Counted from the stretch's first letter, positions 30,896 through 43,914 are shown. The stretch: DNA of 64,000 nt from Mytilus trossulus (GCF_036588685.1 NC_086375.1:9293916-9357915), one strand, 5' to 3'. Notes: generated by a model not told the origin, from the sequence alone. Numbers and translations are program-made.

Positions 30896-32626
30896 ATGGC
30901 CTCATCAGGTGGAGACAATTGCAATCTATGTAACGATGATGATGGAACATCTACAGAAGCTGTCACGTGGTGCACAGAATGTGAGGTGCTCCTATGTACA
31001 GGCTGTGAAAAACATCACACAAAATCAAAAGCATCTAAAGACCATAAAACTATGTCGACTAATGACTACCATAACTTACCAAAATTCATGTTAAAAATAA
31101 GTAGTCAGTGCCGAGACCACAAAAAAAAGTTTGAACTCTTTTGTTCGTTCCATGCCTGTCCATGCTGTGTACAGGGCATCACTGATAAACACAAAAAATG
31201 TCAAGACCTGAAACCCCTGTCAGATATTCTGAAGCAAATAAAATCATCTGCCTCAGTTCAACTTTTTGAAAAAGATTTGAAGAATGTAAAGGAAAACTTA
31301 GAGGAGATAATAAAATATTTGAAAAGCCGGATGAACACAAGCAATAATCAGAAAACAAAGGCTGCAGAACAAATTCGATCTATGAGGAAGTTGATAGATG
31401 ATTTCTTAAACAAATTAGAACAAAAAATTCTTGATGACCTAGAATCAAAGCATTCACAGCTGAAATCTAAGATGAACACTTTACTTCACCAACTGAAAAC
31501 ACAAGCCAATCAGATAAGCCAATTGCAAAGTGAATTTTCTAAAATGACTCAATATGCAACTGAGCTACAGATGTATGATGGTCTGAGAGAAATTGAGAAA
31601 ACTACGTCAGAAGCAGCTAAATACATGGATGAATTAAATAGTGGAGACAATTTGGAGGAAAAGAACTTAGAGGTTACCATCTCATCTGCCCTGCAATCAA
31701 TTTTACAAGAGGTCGAATCGTTTGGCGATATTAAAATCAATACCAACCAATCTACTCTTCGACTAAATGCCGGAAGAAAAGATCAAGCACAGAACTTAGT
31801 ACCAACTATTCCTATAATTGAAGAAATTAAACCAACAATTTTGAGAACTCTGACAATTCCAAAAGATATGAAATCTGACAGTGTACCTGTCTTTAGGTTA
31901 TTACTTGATGGTAAATATATAATTCTTAATCGCAGTTTTTTATCTGAAAGTAGTGCCCTGCTGCTATTTAGAAATGATGGCATCTTTGAAAGACAAGTAA
32001 TTACATTCACAGAATATCCTTGTGATTTTTGCTATGTCAGAAATAATACAGTGGCTGTCACACTTGGATCTGTAGACAAGACAGTACTAGTTGATATAGA
32101 AAAGAATAAGATCGTTCAAACAATTCAACTTTCTCACTATTGTGATGGAGTAGCAAGTGACGGTAAACTGTTGGTCATCAACAGTGTGGAGAAAATTACT
32201 ATTGTTAATCTGAATGATGAGTCTCAAACAATCTTAGAAGGAATAGGAGCAACACATATATCATTATTTGGAGGAAGTATATATGCTAACATTTTCAAGA
32301 AAAACAAAGTCTGCTGCTACAAAAGTACTGGACAACTTCTCTGGAGATTTCAGCACCAAGACATTGCCAGACCACGAGGACTTGCATTAGACAAACATGG
32401 CTTTGTTTATATAGCTTCTCGTAAAAACAACAGTATTGTGGTAGTTACACCAGATGGTAAAACATGTAAGACAATTCTATCAGAGGCTGATGGAATCAAT
32501 TTTCCTGTGTATATAGACATACACAGAGAAACAGGAATGATGATTGTGTCAAGTGAACTAAAGAAAACAAGTGCTAAGAAGGATAGTGGTGATCGTTACT
32601 TTACAGCAATCATTTATAAAATCTGA
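30896..32626 (+). CDS. TRIM-like protein 2, with an altered B-box 2
   Basis: 576 residues, the same architecture and single coding exon as the copies at 19509 and 47590: B-box 1 (C9, C12, C26, C29, C34, C37), B-box 2, coiled coil (about 110-265) and a propeller-like C-terminus with DKHGFVY and PDGKTCKTIL. In B-box 2 the cysteine corresponding to C94 is glycine (CCVQGITD against CCVQCITD in copy 3), which removes a predicted zinc ligand; the frame is otherwise open. A splice acceptor (TTAATTTCAG, ends 30882) lies 13 bases before the ATG. No RING domain. It is closer by eye to copy 3 than to copy 1. Confidence 0.88.
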   Translation: MASSGGDNCNLCNDDDGTSTEAVTWCTECEVLLCTGCEKHHTKSKASKDHKTMSTNDYHNLPKFMLKISSQCRDHKKKFELFCSFHACPCCVQGITDKHKKCQDLKPLSDILKQIKSSASVQLFEKDLKNVKENLEEIIKYLKSRMNTSNNQKTKAAEQIRSMRKLIDDFLNKLEQKILDDLESKHSQLKSKMNTLLHQLKTQANQISQLQSEFSKMTQYATELQMYDGLREIEKTTSEAAKYMDELNSGDNLEEKNLEVTISSALQSILQEVESFGDIKINTNQSTLRLNAGRKDQAQNLVPTIPIIEEIKPTILRTLTIPKDMKSDSVPVFRLLLDGKYIILNRSFLSESSALLLFRNDGIFERQVITFTEYPCDFCYVRNNTVAVTLGSVDKTVLVDIEKNKIVQTIQLSHYCDGVASDGKLLVINSVEKITIVNLNDESQTILEGIGATHISLFGGSIYANIFKKNKVCCYKSTGQLLWRFQHQDIARPRGLALDKHGFVYIASRKNNSIVVVTPDGKTCKTILSEADGINFPVYIDIHRETGMMIVSSELKKTSAKKDSGDRYFTAIIYKI

Positions 32627-34929
32627 ATAGTACTTTTTTAAAGACTTGAATGCAGATGAATCAACTATGCTTCAGAAAAGTGTGATACAGATATACAATT
32701 TAAAGTACAAAATGACTTCTTGTGTTGACAAATAGTGCATGTTCATATATTCTGATATAAGTAAATGTATGGTCCTTGCTACAAGACAAAAGACTGTGTT
32801 TCCAACAAGAAGAACTGGTTCTAACAAATGAAAAAAAATCTTTAAAAAACTATAAGGTTTAGAAAAAAAAATTTCTATATTCATATCTTTCATTTTTGCT
32901 AATATGCTTTGTCTATATGCTTTTTTGTGTTCCTTTCTCACATATGACATGGCTCAATATTTATACATTCTGCCATTGTGTAATTGTGCTATGGAAAATG
33001 TTTGTTTACATATTTGCTTGTTTTTATAGTGATTAAGATATTGATCATAACACAATGGTATCTGCTGTTCTCCTTATTTTTTGACATTTTTACTTAAAAC
33101 ATGAATGTTTGGTTTGTTTTGTTCACACATCATTGTCAATATAATGAAATGGTATGCGACTGTTTTACAAGTGAGAGGTTTATAATTACCTAGCTATAAA
33201 ACCAGGTTTAATCCACCATTCTTTACATAAGAAAATGTCTGTATCCAAGAATTTATAAGTTATTGTCAATTCATATGATATATCTTGAGCTTTTGATTTT
33301 GTCAATTTATTAAGGACTCTCTGTTTTAAATTTTCCTCAAAATTACTATTTTTGTGAATTTTCTACTTTTTTTTCTAAATAGTTATATTCTTCGCTGATT
33401 AATTATTGTTATTATTGTTATTTTTTGTTAGAAGTGATTGTGCTAACAACTTCTTAGTTAGAACAATTAAATTGCATAAAAGGATGGACAAGACTTATTT
33501 CAGATGGCAGTCTATGTTCAGCCTCAGCAGCACTGCTTAGACAGCTTGGATTGATGAAACAGAATTAAAAAGCCCGTTCATATCTCTGTCAAAAATTTAA
33601 AGAAATGCCTGAAATAACCAATATTATATCAGGCTAAATAAAAGTTACTTCAATTCTGAAAAATTCGATTGTGTCCAATGAATAACCAAGTTTTACAATA
33701 ATGCTTTGATTCTTTTACTCCTTATTTTCTAATTTTTTTATCTTTACTTGTCTTTTGTGGTAAACTAAGTATTTATTGCCTTATTGGTATCTAAGTGAAG
33801 ATCACACTATTTATCCTCTGGTTTATATTTATGCTTTATCATATTTTAATGGTTGTTATTCACTAAATATATAAATGTTATTTAATTTTGAAACAAAATA
33901 CATTTATTCATAATATAATGGTCCCATTGAGAAGTCCAAAATAAAGCAGTGTCTTGTCAGAAAAAATATTTATCATTGGTCCTGAGAAAAGTTGTAGGTT
34001 TTGAAACTGTTCACATAACTGGCATAATTGTTTTTTTTTTGTCCATATGTATAAAGAAAATTTACAAAAATACTGAACTCCGATGAAAACTCAAAAAAAA
34101 GAAAGTCCCTATTCAAAAGCTCAAACACATCAAACGAATGAATAACAACTGTCATACTCCTCACTTGGTACAAGCATTTTCAAATATAGAAATTGTTAAA
34201 TGTTTGGTGAATTTTGTTTTAAAATGTAGATTATAGAACCTAGGTATTGTCACAATATAATACATGTGCTATGAGACTAACCTTTGTGTTTAGACATGGA
34301 TTATCTATATGTTTATTGTATGTTTAATATGTAGCAATGTAGCATTTGTTTAGTTTTATGTAATTTTTATTCATGTCCTATCATGTAGGAACATTAGTAA
34401 AATTAATAGGTAATGATATATGTATATATCTAAAACATATTCATAAGTGAGACAAATAAGTTTCATCGTAATCATTTAAGGACCTTAGTAAAATTATAAA
34501 ACCTGATACTGAAAACTAGAAATGCATGCATTTAATATTGCAATTTTGTCATTTTATACTAAAATGCCACCATACTCTTAGAGATATGAAGAAAAATCCT
34601 GTTTTTAATTCATATTAAAGAATTATCATTGTCATTTAAATATTTTATAGGAAACCTAGCCCACACACCTTACACATTGTATACATGAAATATATTGACA
34701 CGCGCAGTTGAACCCATATGTCATTTTAATGACTTTTAAATAAAAGCACTGTTGGTGAATTCCGTAAACTGTTTTCACCTGATATTCGTAATTCCATATG
34801 ATATTTGTGAGCATTATCTTCAATATTTTGAAGATGTTGATAATCACTATCCTTGTTATCATTTTGATCTGCCAAAAACACACATTACTTTTTGCAGTTG
34901 TTTATGTATCCGGTGGAGTTGTATTTTGA
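32627..34929. other. 3' flank of TRIM-like gene 2
   Basis: No gene. 32630-32830, 33810-34000 and 34660-34930 match the 3' flank of gene 3 at about 49330-49520, 50535-50700 and 51585-51880. 33110-33240 matches 21960-22110. This supports duplication of the whole locus, not retrocopying of the genes. Confidence 0.6.
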
Positions 34930-35545
34930 GTTACATAAAAGAGGGACGAAAGATACCAAAGGGACAGTCAAACTCGTAAATCTAAAACAAACTGACAACG
35001 CCATGGCTAAAAATGAAAAAGACAAACAGAAAAACAATAGTACACATGACACAACATAGAAAATTAAAGAATAAACAACACGAACCCCACCAAAAACTAG
35101 GGGTGATCTCAGGTGCTCCGGAAGGGTAAGCAGATCCTGCTCCACATGCGGCACCCGTCGTGTTGCTTATGTGACTACAAATCCGGAAAAAAGTCTAATT
35201 CGGTAGGTCAAATTCATGAAAGGGAAGGGATTGTAGTTACGACGTTAGGAACATATCCGATATCATTTGTGAAACGGTTATTCCATAACGGTCAACCAAC
35301 TCGTGATGACGTCCGTAAAATTTACGAAGGGATGATTTCAACTTCACCATTTGGAACTCTTGGTTTAATAGCTTCCTTGTGAACATTAACCCTCTATCAA
35401 GTAAATCATAATAGGAAATGCAAGCACGGGAATATCGTATCAATTGGGAGATATATACCCCGTATGCAGGTGCTGCTGGAATGTTGCTACTTAAAAATGG
35501 AAAGTTCACAATTGTAAAGCTGAAATCATCTCTTTTCTCACCCAA
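34930..35545 (-). mobile_element. 5'-truncated retroelement: RT C-terminus plus 3' tail
   Basis: The minus-strand frame 35237-35545 (102 codons) carries the C-terminal landmarks KRDDFSF, FLSSNIPAAPAYGVYISQLI and FYGRHHELVDRYG, followed by a 3' untranslated tail ending in TTTGGTATCTTTCGTCCC near 34940. The tail alone is repeated at 4030-4215. It looks Penelope-like or like another target-primed element; the catalytic RT core is missing. Confidence 0.65.
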
Positions 35546-35559
35546 TAAAAACTGGAAAT

Positions 35560-36240
35560 GATCTCAGGTACCTTGGAAGGGTAAGCAGATCCTGTCCCAC
35601 CTGTGGAACCTTTATTTACGGTAGATCACATTCATGAAAAAAGGAAAAGTTGTGTTTGTCTGACGAAAGGAACATATCCTTATCATCATTGAAACGGATA
35701 TTCCATAACAGCCAACCAACTCATGATGGCGTCTGAAAAAAATACGAAGGAACGTTTTTAACTTCAACACTTTGAACTCTTGGTTTAATATCTTCATTGT
35801 AAGCAGCAACCGCTATAAAGGAAATCATGATGGGAAATACAACCCTTAGGAATATCATATCAATTGGGAGATATATTCTCAGTATGCAGGCGCAGCTGGA
35901 AAGTTTTAACATAGAAAAAGAAAATTCACATTTAAGAAGCTGAAATCATCTTTTTTTGTCGTAAAGTGATGTTTTCAACTGACCCTCATTGTCAATTTCT
36001 AGATGTAAGTCAAAATATGAGACAGAATTAACTGTATCTGTTGTATCCTTTTTCTCAAGTTTGATGGAATAAATGCATTCACCATATTATTTAGTAAGAG
36101 AAAATCATCTTTACAGCAGAAAGTAAAGTTAAAGAGTACTGCTAACTTCTTTTCTTCTTTCTTAAGAAGTTTTTGTATGATATTAGTATCATCAAAATAG
36201 TGCTTTTGATGTCCTTGTTTATTCAAACTGACCAACAAAT
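35560..36240 (-). pseudogene. Older reverse-transcriptase fragment of the same family
   Basis: The frame 35999-36238 has the RT landmark order LLKKEEKKLAV, F-x-F and then CCKDDFLLLNN, where active members carry a Y-x-DD box, so the active-site tyrosine is gone. 35612-35809 continues with the C-terminal RRHHELVGCYGI block. Separate frames show that it is broken. Confidence 0.6.
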
Positions 36241-38379
36241 TTGCAGAAATGAAACTTGTGGTGAAAGAAAAATATATCTAGACCATTTTGAGCCAAAATA
36301 TACGTGTTTATGAGTTTGCATTAAAAATGGAGAATTGTCTCATTGGTAGTCACGCCGCATCGTCCTATATCTATAAGACACTAATAAACAGGTTCTCCAT
36401 TTTAACAAAAGTGAATGAATGGAATCCTTGCATAAAGAACCAAGTCCATGTATAAGCTGCTGTTTGTTTTTATGTTTTTATATGCAGTTTTTTTTGTTGT
36501 TTTTTTTTATTTAGCTATTTATTTCTTTTGCTTATGCATTATCTTTGCTATAGCTGCATCCAGTCTTTTACTTGTGCATATAGTGTTTAATTTTGCATGT
36601 TTTACTCTGATATGAATACTATGTGCTACTATATATGTGCTGATATTAGACATTTGTTTTAATATATATCTTGCTTAGCTTTTATTCTGCATGTGCTATC
36701 TATGTATTAATATAAATTTTGGAAATTCGGCATTTGGAAATTAGTATGGAGTTCATTATCACCGAACTAGTATATATCTGTATAGGTGCCAGCTGAAGGA
36801 CGTCTCCGGGTGCGTGAAATTCTCGCTACATTGAAGACCAGTTGGTGACCTTCTGCTGTTGTGGTTTTTTTTCTACGGTCGGGTTGTTGTTTTTATAAGT
36901 AAAACACAGAAAAATGTATTTTTTTTACAATTTTTTTTTCTTGATACTTTCTTATGATCATACACAAGCTTCTGTCCAAGTTTGGTACAAATCCAATATA
37001 GTTTAAGAAAGTTATTAAAATTTCGAAAACTTTAACTACAGAGTAAATGTAATGCTTCCTAGCAGAAACACTCACCACGTCAACTTGTATTTTTGTCCAT
37101 TTGAAAAACTTACCACGTCAATTTGTATTTTTGTCCATCTGTTGAGTTAAGCCTTTTCAACTGATTTGTATAGTTCGTTTTTATGCTGTACTGTTATACC
37201 ACTGTCACAGGTTAGGGGGGGATCCCGCTAACATGTTTAACCCCGCCAAATCATTTAATTATTGTCAGTAGCCCTTAATTCGGTGGTTGTCATTTGATTT
37301 ATGTGTTACATATGTTTTTTTTTTTTTTTAAATTATATAAATAGTTAGTTTTCTTCTTGAAATTGTTTTACATTGTCTTAATGGGACCTTTTATAGCTGA
37401 CTATGCGGTATGGGCTTTGCGCCTTGTTGAAGGCAGTACTGTGATCTATAGTTGTTAATGTGTGTGTCATTTTGGACTCTTGTGGACAGTTGTCGCATTG
37501 GCAATCATACCACATCTTTTTTTTTTTCTTTTTTTTTTTATATTTGTTCATTTATAAGTAAAATACGGAAAAACAGTTTTTTTTTTTTACCAAATTCACG
37601 TCTGAATATTATCTTATTATTATAAACAAGCTTATGTCCAGGTTTGGTACAAATCAGGATAGTTTAAGAAAGTTATTAAAATTTCACAAACTTTAACAAC
37701 AGAGTGAATATTTGTGGACGCCACCACCATCAACTACAATAACAGAATGTAGGATCGGTATGTCTAGCTTTTTTACTTAAGTTGAAGGCTCGACAAAAAA
37801 GTTATTGAACTTGTCTTCGAAATATCTCAAAAAATCATTCTCCCAATCTTTTTTACCCCCTAAACTCAGACCCAGCCTTCTCTTTGATGTATGGATCCTT
37901 GTAGTACCATTTTTAGGCGTTACATAAACTTATACACAAGTTATTGTCTTGAAACAAAATTAAAATGCTTGTTTTTACCCTTTTTTTGAGCTTTTTCCTT
38001 CATGTTTTGGGCAACTTCCAAAATTTCTATCCCAGCGTAACATTTGTGATATGGAACCTTCTGGTACAATTTCAGAGATATCAGTACACTTACAAGTTAT
38101 TGTCCAGAAACTACTTAAAGCTAGTTTTGGCCCCTTATCCCTAAATTGTTGGTATTATAACCTCAAAAATCAATCCCAATCTTTCTTTTGTGGTAGTAAA
38201 CTTTCTTGTAAAATATCATAGAGATTCACTTACTTAAACTAAAGCTATTGTCCTGAAACCACTTGTATCAACGGGCAACAACGACAACAACACCAAATCA
38301 TGAAACGAACCTAACAATGTGTTTGTGGTCATATAAAAGAGTCACATAACTTTCTTTGGGTATAAAACATTAAAATACC
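36241..38379. other. Spacer between duplication units, repeats only
   Basis: Copies of the AATGAGACA repeat (36320-36375, 37385-37520), the GCCAGCTGAAGGACG repeat (36740-36890), and a direct repeat of about 150 bp (36895-37045 and 37553-37710, sharing GGTACAAATC and TAGTTTAAGAAAGTTATTAAA-like text). No gene. Confidence 0.5.
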
Positions 38380-39341
38380 ATACCCTGTTTATCATTTATT
38401 ACAGTTCAGTATGAGACAAAATATCACAGCTGATTAATATGATACAAAAACAATATAACAGAGCAAATCACTAACAATTTTTCAAAAACATCACTGATTA
38501 GATAATAAAACATACAAATCAATGCAAATACACCAATATAGTGTTTTTTGACGTACTTTATCTGCACTATTACTGTTGCAGATGTAGATTATATATTTTG
38601 ACGCAAATTAAAGATGGATTTTGTTATAAAAAAAAGAAGGCACACATGCAATGCGTACATATCCCACATTACGGCTCAAAGCCGAACATTCAAGGTGCAA
38701 CTTATTGTCAAACAGAAGCTTGATTGTGTTTGGCAAATAAGGAAAAGAAACACACATTAAAAGCCATTCTTAATAAGTTTCTGGCTAAATATTAAATCAT
38801 TTTGTTCAGTAGAGCCTGTCAAAATTGTCAAAGAAATGTTTGTTGAATGGATGGAATAACAAATATAAACTGACACCGTTTATGCAAGAGTTTTAGTATA
38901 ACTGATTTAGAATAACTCATTCTAATATATTAATCACAAGTATCAATACAAAATTATGTTTTTCTTTAAAAATGTTCTTAGATGAGAGTTTTAACATATC
39001 TACCGGCTTGAAACTTAGAAGGAATAAACAAAATAATAAATATTTAAGGCATTTATGAGTTCATTTTGATTTTTCATTAAATATAGAGACTAGGTGGGAC
39101 TGCATGAATTCTGATTAATAGATATCTTCACACCTAGTGGCAAATTCTTTGTGGCCAAGAATATGATATTTTTTAATTACAAAATTTGTCATTGAATTAA
39201 AAATAATATCAGTTTCTAGTAAGTTATAGCTCTGTCTTTTCAAAACTTGTGATGTAATGTATATACCTGTAATTTTAGTACAATGGTCAATTACAAAACT
39301 TGCACACATACACATGTTGATATCCCAGATATTATATGTTA

Positions 39342-39470
39342 TTCAGGTCTCAGACAGGGTATATACTGTGACATTCCCGGCTTAGAGTTTATATCCCCTG
39401 AGCCGAAGGCGAAGGGGATATAAGACATAAGCCGGGAATGTCACAGTATATACCCTGTCCGAGACCTGAA
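39342..39470. repeat. Long hairpin palindrome
   Basis: The arms 39342-39384 and 39428-39470 match over 43 bases with one mismatch. A second stem inside (TATATCCCCT at 39390 and AGGGGATATA at 39413) extends the hairpin. Confidence 0.85.
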
Positions 39471-39477
39471 TTACACA

Positions 39478-39927
39478 TATATTACGGATTACCCCTGACT
39501 TAATGTTATTTTTCAGTGCAAGTATTTGTTGACAACACATATATATTGAAAAACCCAACCTGATATGTTCGGCATACGTGAAGGAATTTCTAATTTGCTG
39601 TGAACATATTTTTATCGTGTATGTAATAATTTATAATAACACTTTTAACATTAAATTTAAGTATTAAAATTGTAAATTGCGTGTTTGTGTATTAAAAATG
39701 TATTATTGACTGAAGCACGTCATTACTTTCCCTCTGTGAGCCTCTAACAGTCCCATAGCTTTTGACTACGTCACATACATGTAGTAACCGGTGTTATGAT
39801 GACGTTTTTGAGGTTCCAATTGGGGATAAAAACGTCGTATATACCCCGGCAGTTTCCCGAATATATACTGACATCTCTGTGTTGTTATCCAATCACAAAC
39901 TTCGACACATTTGTAATCCGTAATATA
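39478..39927. mobile_element. Possible MITE with 15-bp perfect inverted ends
   Basis: TATATTACGGATTAC at 39478-39492 and its exact inverse GTAATCCGTAATATA at 39913-39927. The interior is non-coding. It abuts the hairpin at 39342-39470 and may form one composite element with it. Confidence 0.5.
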
Positions 39928-40672
39928 CATTAATGCTGAACATAATCTGTACACATGATAATTGTTCTTTAGCTGAAGGTATCCTCGATGATTTGTATAC
40001 TTTCTTGTCTATGTACTTCACCAATACCTGTAGCAGGAGAACCTAAATGATATCTTCCAACATACCGTAACTATAATACAATAACAACAATTTTAGTAAA
40101 TTAAGTCCAGGGTATATTAGAGACATAAAAGAGGGTCAGATCAGAAAGTGATTCTTTAATTTTGTATTAATTTTTCCAATATTTTTCTCGACTCAATTTA
40201 TTTGTTCAGAATTCATTCTTCTTTATATTTATGCATCCCTTTACGACCATTATTCTCTATGGCCAATTTTATCTATTGTTTTTTTGTTTGTACGTTTTTC
40301 TTAGGATCATTCATGTCACCAGCTTATGATAAATAATATGTTAACAATTATTATTTTGTTCAAAAAAATTCTAACACGCAAATGATTTTTCAAATACAAT
40401 ACATTTGTCATTTTTTTTTTAATAACTGGTATATTTTCCAAAAATCTATTCAATTGAAAGAAGTCTTTTTTATAAACAACATACTGTATAAATAGATAAA
40501 TTTTAAAACCTTACCGTGCATCCAACTAAATTGTTGAACCTTGGAGAGACAAATGTCCATCCTCCCATATTCCTGTGTTCTTCCTGACTCCAAAGGAAAT
40601 CTGAAATACAACAATGAATATTCTGGGTTGCGTTCAATATCGTTTCGGTTACGTAGTGCTATGTAGATTTTG

Positions 40673-40798
40673 ACTATTGAATGTGTAGCTATAGACTAGT
40701 TTTTATATAGATACTGAGAGCAGCTACGTAGCTGCTTCCATATCAAACTGGTATCAATATCTATATAAAAACTAGTCTAAAGCTACACGTTCAATAGT
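40673..40798. repeat. Fold-back element
   Basis: The arms 40673-40714 and 40751-40798 are imperfect inverse copies (ACTATTGAATGTGTAGCT against AGCTACACGTTCAATAGT; ACTAGTTTTTATATAGAT against its inverse). Confidence 0.75.
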
Positions 40799-41194
40799 AA
40801 AAAAAAAAAATTGATAGCTGCTGAATTTTAAACTGCTCTGAAAGAACCTTGTTAAGTAATTTACTAAGCATATTGAATCTGTTTGATTATAACCTTTAAT
40901 ACTTTTTTCTACTACCTTCTTTTAACATTAAGAAAATTGCTTTATAAATTGTAATAATTAAAATATACCTGTAGCATTAGGACATTTGGTTACTTCTTGT
41001 TGAATTTCACCTGCTGGGAATGGACATAGACTCTACAATGAAATGCATATAAAAAAATAGTTATCTATGTTAGAATAACAATGTTTTGGAATTTAGGAGC
41101 CTCAATACTGTTCAATTTTTTACTTGTTTGGCTTAATAAATATATTATCATGGTACCTTTATTAACTATTAGTGGTGAAACATATCTTTTTACT

Positions 41195-42250
41195 AGATGT
41201 GTCAAAGCGACAAGAATGGCCTCATTTCAAAAAAATATAATCTGCAATTTTTAACACATGTGGACACAAAATGATGGTCGTCTCACTCAAAATATGGAGG
41301 TGTATAGAAAAAAGTGTGTATAACTGTGATTTTGAACAATTTTTAAAGTTGTAAACCCTTAATTTTGGCAAAAATTAGCAGAGCAGAATGAAACTTAAAC
41401 TTGATCTGTAACTCATCAAGACTTACTCACAAACCAAAAATCAGCCCAATACCTGAAAGGATTTAAAAAACTTGAGGCTCTCAAGAGCCTGTATTGCTCA
41501 CCTGATTATACCAGGGTTTTTGAAATCATATAAAAAAAAGATAAAATTTGGCTACAAAGTAACAACACTTGGCCAGCAAAATTTTAGGAAAGGAACGTTT
41601 ATGCTATGTTGGTTTCATTCAATTCATAGGTTCTCTTAAAGCAGACATTTGTATGTATTTCCCATTGGGTTCTATGTTAAACTAAGTCCCCTGCTGGCAG
41701 CCATTTCGGATGATGAATTGGCTATAAAGTAAGAACACTTGGTCAGCACCTCATAAGGAACATTCATGCTATGTTTGATTTCATTCCATTCAATGGTTCT
41801 CTAAAAGAAGTCATTTGTACGCATTGCCGATAGGGTCCTATGTTAAAACTAAGTCCCCCTCTGGCAGTCATCTTGAATGATGGATCATCTACAAAGTAAC
41901 AACATTTGGTCATCACCTCATAAGGAACATTCATGCCATGTTTGGTTTCATTCAATTCAGTGGTTCTCTCAAAGAAGTCATTTGTATGCATTTCCCGTAG
42001 GGTCCTATGTTAAACTAAGTACCCTGCTGGCAGCCATCTTGGATGATGGATAGGCTACAAAGTAACAACACTTGGTCAGCACCTCATAAGGAACATTCAT
42101 GCCATGTTTGATCTCATTCCATTCAGCGGTTCTCTGGAAGAAGTTCAAAATGTAAAATGTTAACGACAACGACGGAGGATGACAGAAGACGGATGACAGA
42201 AGCCAAGTGATGAGAAAAGCTCACTTGGCCCTTCCGGCCAGGTGAGCTAA
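41195..42250. repeat. Interspersed element with four internal tandem units
   Basis: It starts AGATGTGTCAAAGCGACA and ends near the palindrome GCTCACTTGGCC...GGCCAGGTGAGC (42219-42248). Inside, units starting near 41550, 41720, 41885 and 42053 repeat CTACAAAGTAACAACACTTGG and CATTCATGCCATGTTTG (period about 168 bp). I recall similar repeats in bivalves. It lies in a DHTKD1 intron of unit B and is absent from the same intron of unit A. Confidence 0.65.
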
Positions 42251-43033
42251 AAAAAGTCTTTTTAACTGTGATTTCAACAATCAATCATAGTCAAAAGCCC
42301 TTAATTTTGGCATAAATTAGCCAAGCGCTTTTAAAAAAAAACTCTGTTTAAGGTGGTACCTAACACTACAGGGAGATAACTCTGTAAAGTCAGCTAAACG
42401 TTTTAGATATTTTGTGTTGTAAAGGAAATGTTATAAGTACCAATATTCTCACAAGTGCTACATCGTCTAATTTTCTGGAATCCCTCTCTTTGTCCAATGT
42501 ATAGAAATGTCTACCACTACAGAAAATGACCTTTTTGACCTTATCACCTTTAACTTACTTATCCCAATCACAGGTAAGAATGTTTTTCCAGGTAACATAT
42601 CTTCTAAGGTAGAAGTCGCTGCAGGTAAACGTAAAATGGTTTTAGGAGCTACCACCACCAATGGTTTTCTGAAGTTCCGAACCACCTGACGTCTAAGAAG
42701 ATGAAAGTACTGAGCTGGAGTTGTAGCATTGACAACCTGAAAGTTGACATTGTCTCCATCTACTTTGTGTTCACTACTGTCAGTTGCCTGTAATTAAATG
42801 TGTCAAAATAAAAACAGCACAAAAGAAGTCACCGAACTCAACACCTCAATATTAGATTAATATATAAGGCTTTTCTACGCAACTGTAAACTGTACATTTC
42901 TCGTTTTAGAATGGAATTATAACTTGGTCAAAACATATTTCTTATTATTTTCAAATTTTATTTACAAAAATTCAGATGTCCCAAATTCTCTAGAAACAAA
43001 TGATTTTGACCTTATGTCATATCTTCTAGAAAC

Positions 43034-43387
43034 CTGTCAATTTCACATGGTGAGTGTGACTGCTCCATCCATACCATGGTATAGCAACATCACTAAGTCA
43101 CTCTGATATAACTGTTTTACAAACCTTGACATTTGACATAAATGACCTTGATCTATTTATATCAACTGTAGAAACCTTTCAATTTTTCATATTGAGTGTT
43201 CATGTCCTGCTCCATCCATACCATGATGTAGTAACATTACTAACTCACTCTAATAAAATTTTTACAAACCTTGACCTTGATATTACCTGTAGAAACCTTT
43301 CAATTTTACAAGATGAATGTTCAGGCCCTGCTCCATCTATACCATGAGGTAATAACATCACTAAGTCGCTCTGTAATAACCATTTCA
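43034..43387 (-). repeat. Exon-derived array in DHTKD1 copy B, three units
   Basis: Units near 43034, 43172 and 43287 (the last is the exon itself). They have the same exon-end plus donor plus intron composition as the array at 26158-27104 but only three units, so the array changed length after or around the duplication. Confidence 0.8.
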
Positions 43388-43914
43388 CTGAAATAAGATC
43401 ATTCATTTTAACCATCACAAACCTAGCAATGAGTTTGACTGTCAGTGACCTTTTTTTTGTAATAACTTCATACAACATGTATTACATATAAAGTTAGAAA
43501 TAAACTTATCATAGGAAGCAAGCTTAAATTTTGAACATCAGATGACTTTTTGTCTACAAAAAAAATCTTCACTAAAGAACTAATAAAAAAGAATAAAGGC
43601 AAAATTAAGTATCAAGTTAAAGAGCATTGAGGACCAAAATTCTTAAAAGCTTTGCTTAATACAGTTAAGTTAATATATCCCTTGGATGGTAATTCCTAAG
43701 GATATTGAAAAATTCAAACTTTGAGAAGAGTTAATCTTTTAGAGTGGATTCAATGTCACCAAACAACATTTTTTTTATCAACTAAAAAACTAATATCTAT
43801 AGTTTGTTTAATAAAGTGACCTATAAATTTTTAGTGGATTCTGGGAAATTCATAAAACGGTAGAAAAATTTCCAACCTCTAAAAGACAACACCTAATGTT
43901 TGTCTCGCTTGATG

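Larger units (their letters stand above)
23095..34930. repeat. Segmental duplication unit A
   Basis: Landmarks here recur in the same order and orientation in unit B (38380-51880). Pairs A/B: 23095/38385 flank; 25219/40969, 25643/42444, 27004/43287 and 27955/44781 DHTKD1 exons; 28385/45187 block; 30896/47590 TRIM-like gene; 33810/50535 and 34660/51585 downstream blocks. Unit B is longer mainly because of repeat insertions. Confidence 0.85.

Noticed and set aside
41764..41991. 75-codon antisense frame in the tandem element
   Set aside because: It spans parts of two to three repeat units; its apparent repeats reflect DNA repeats.
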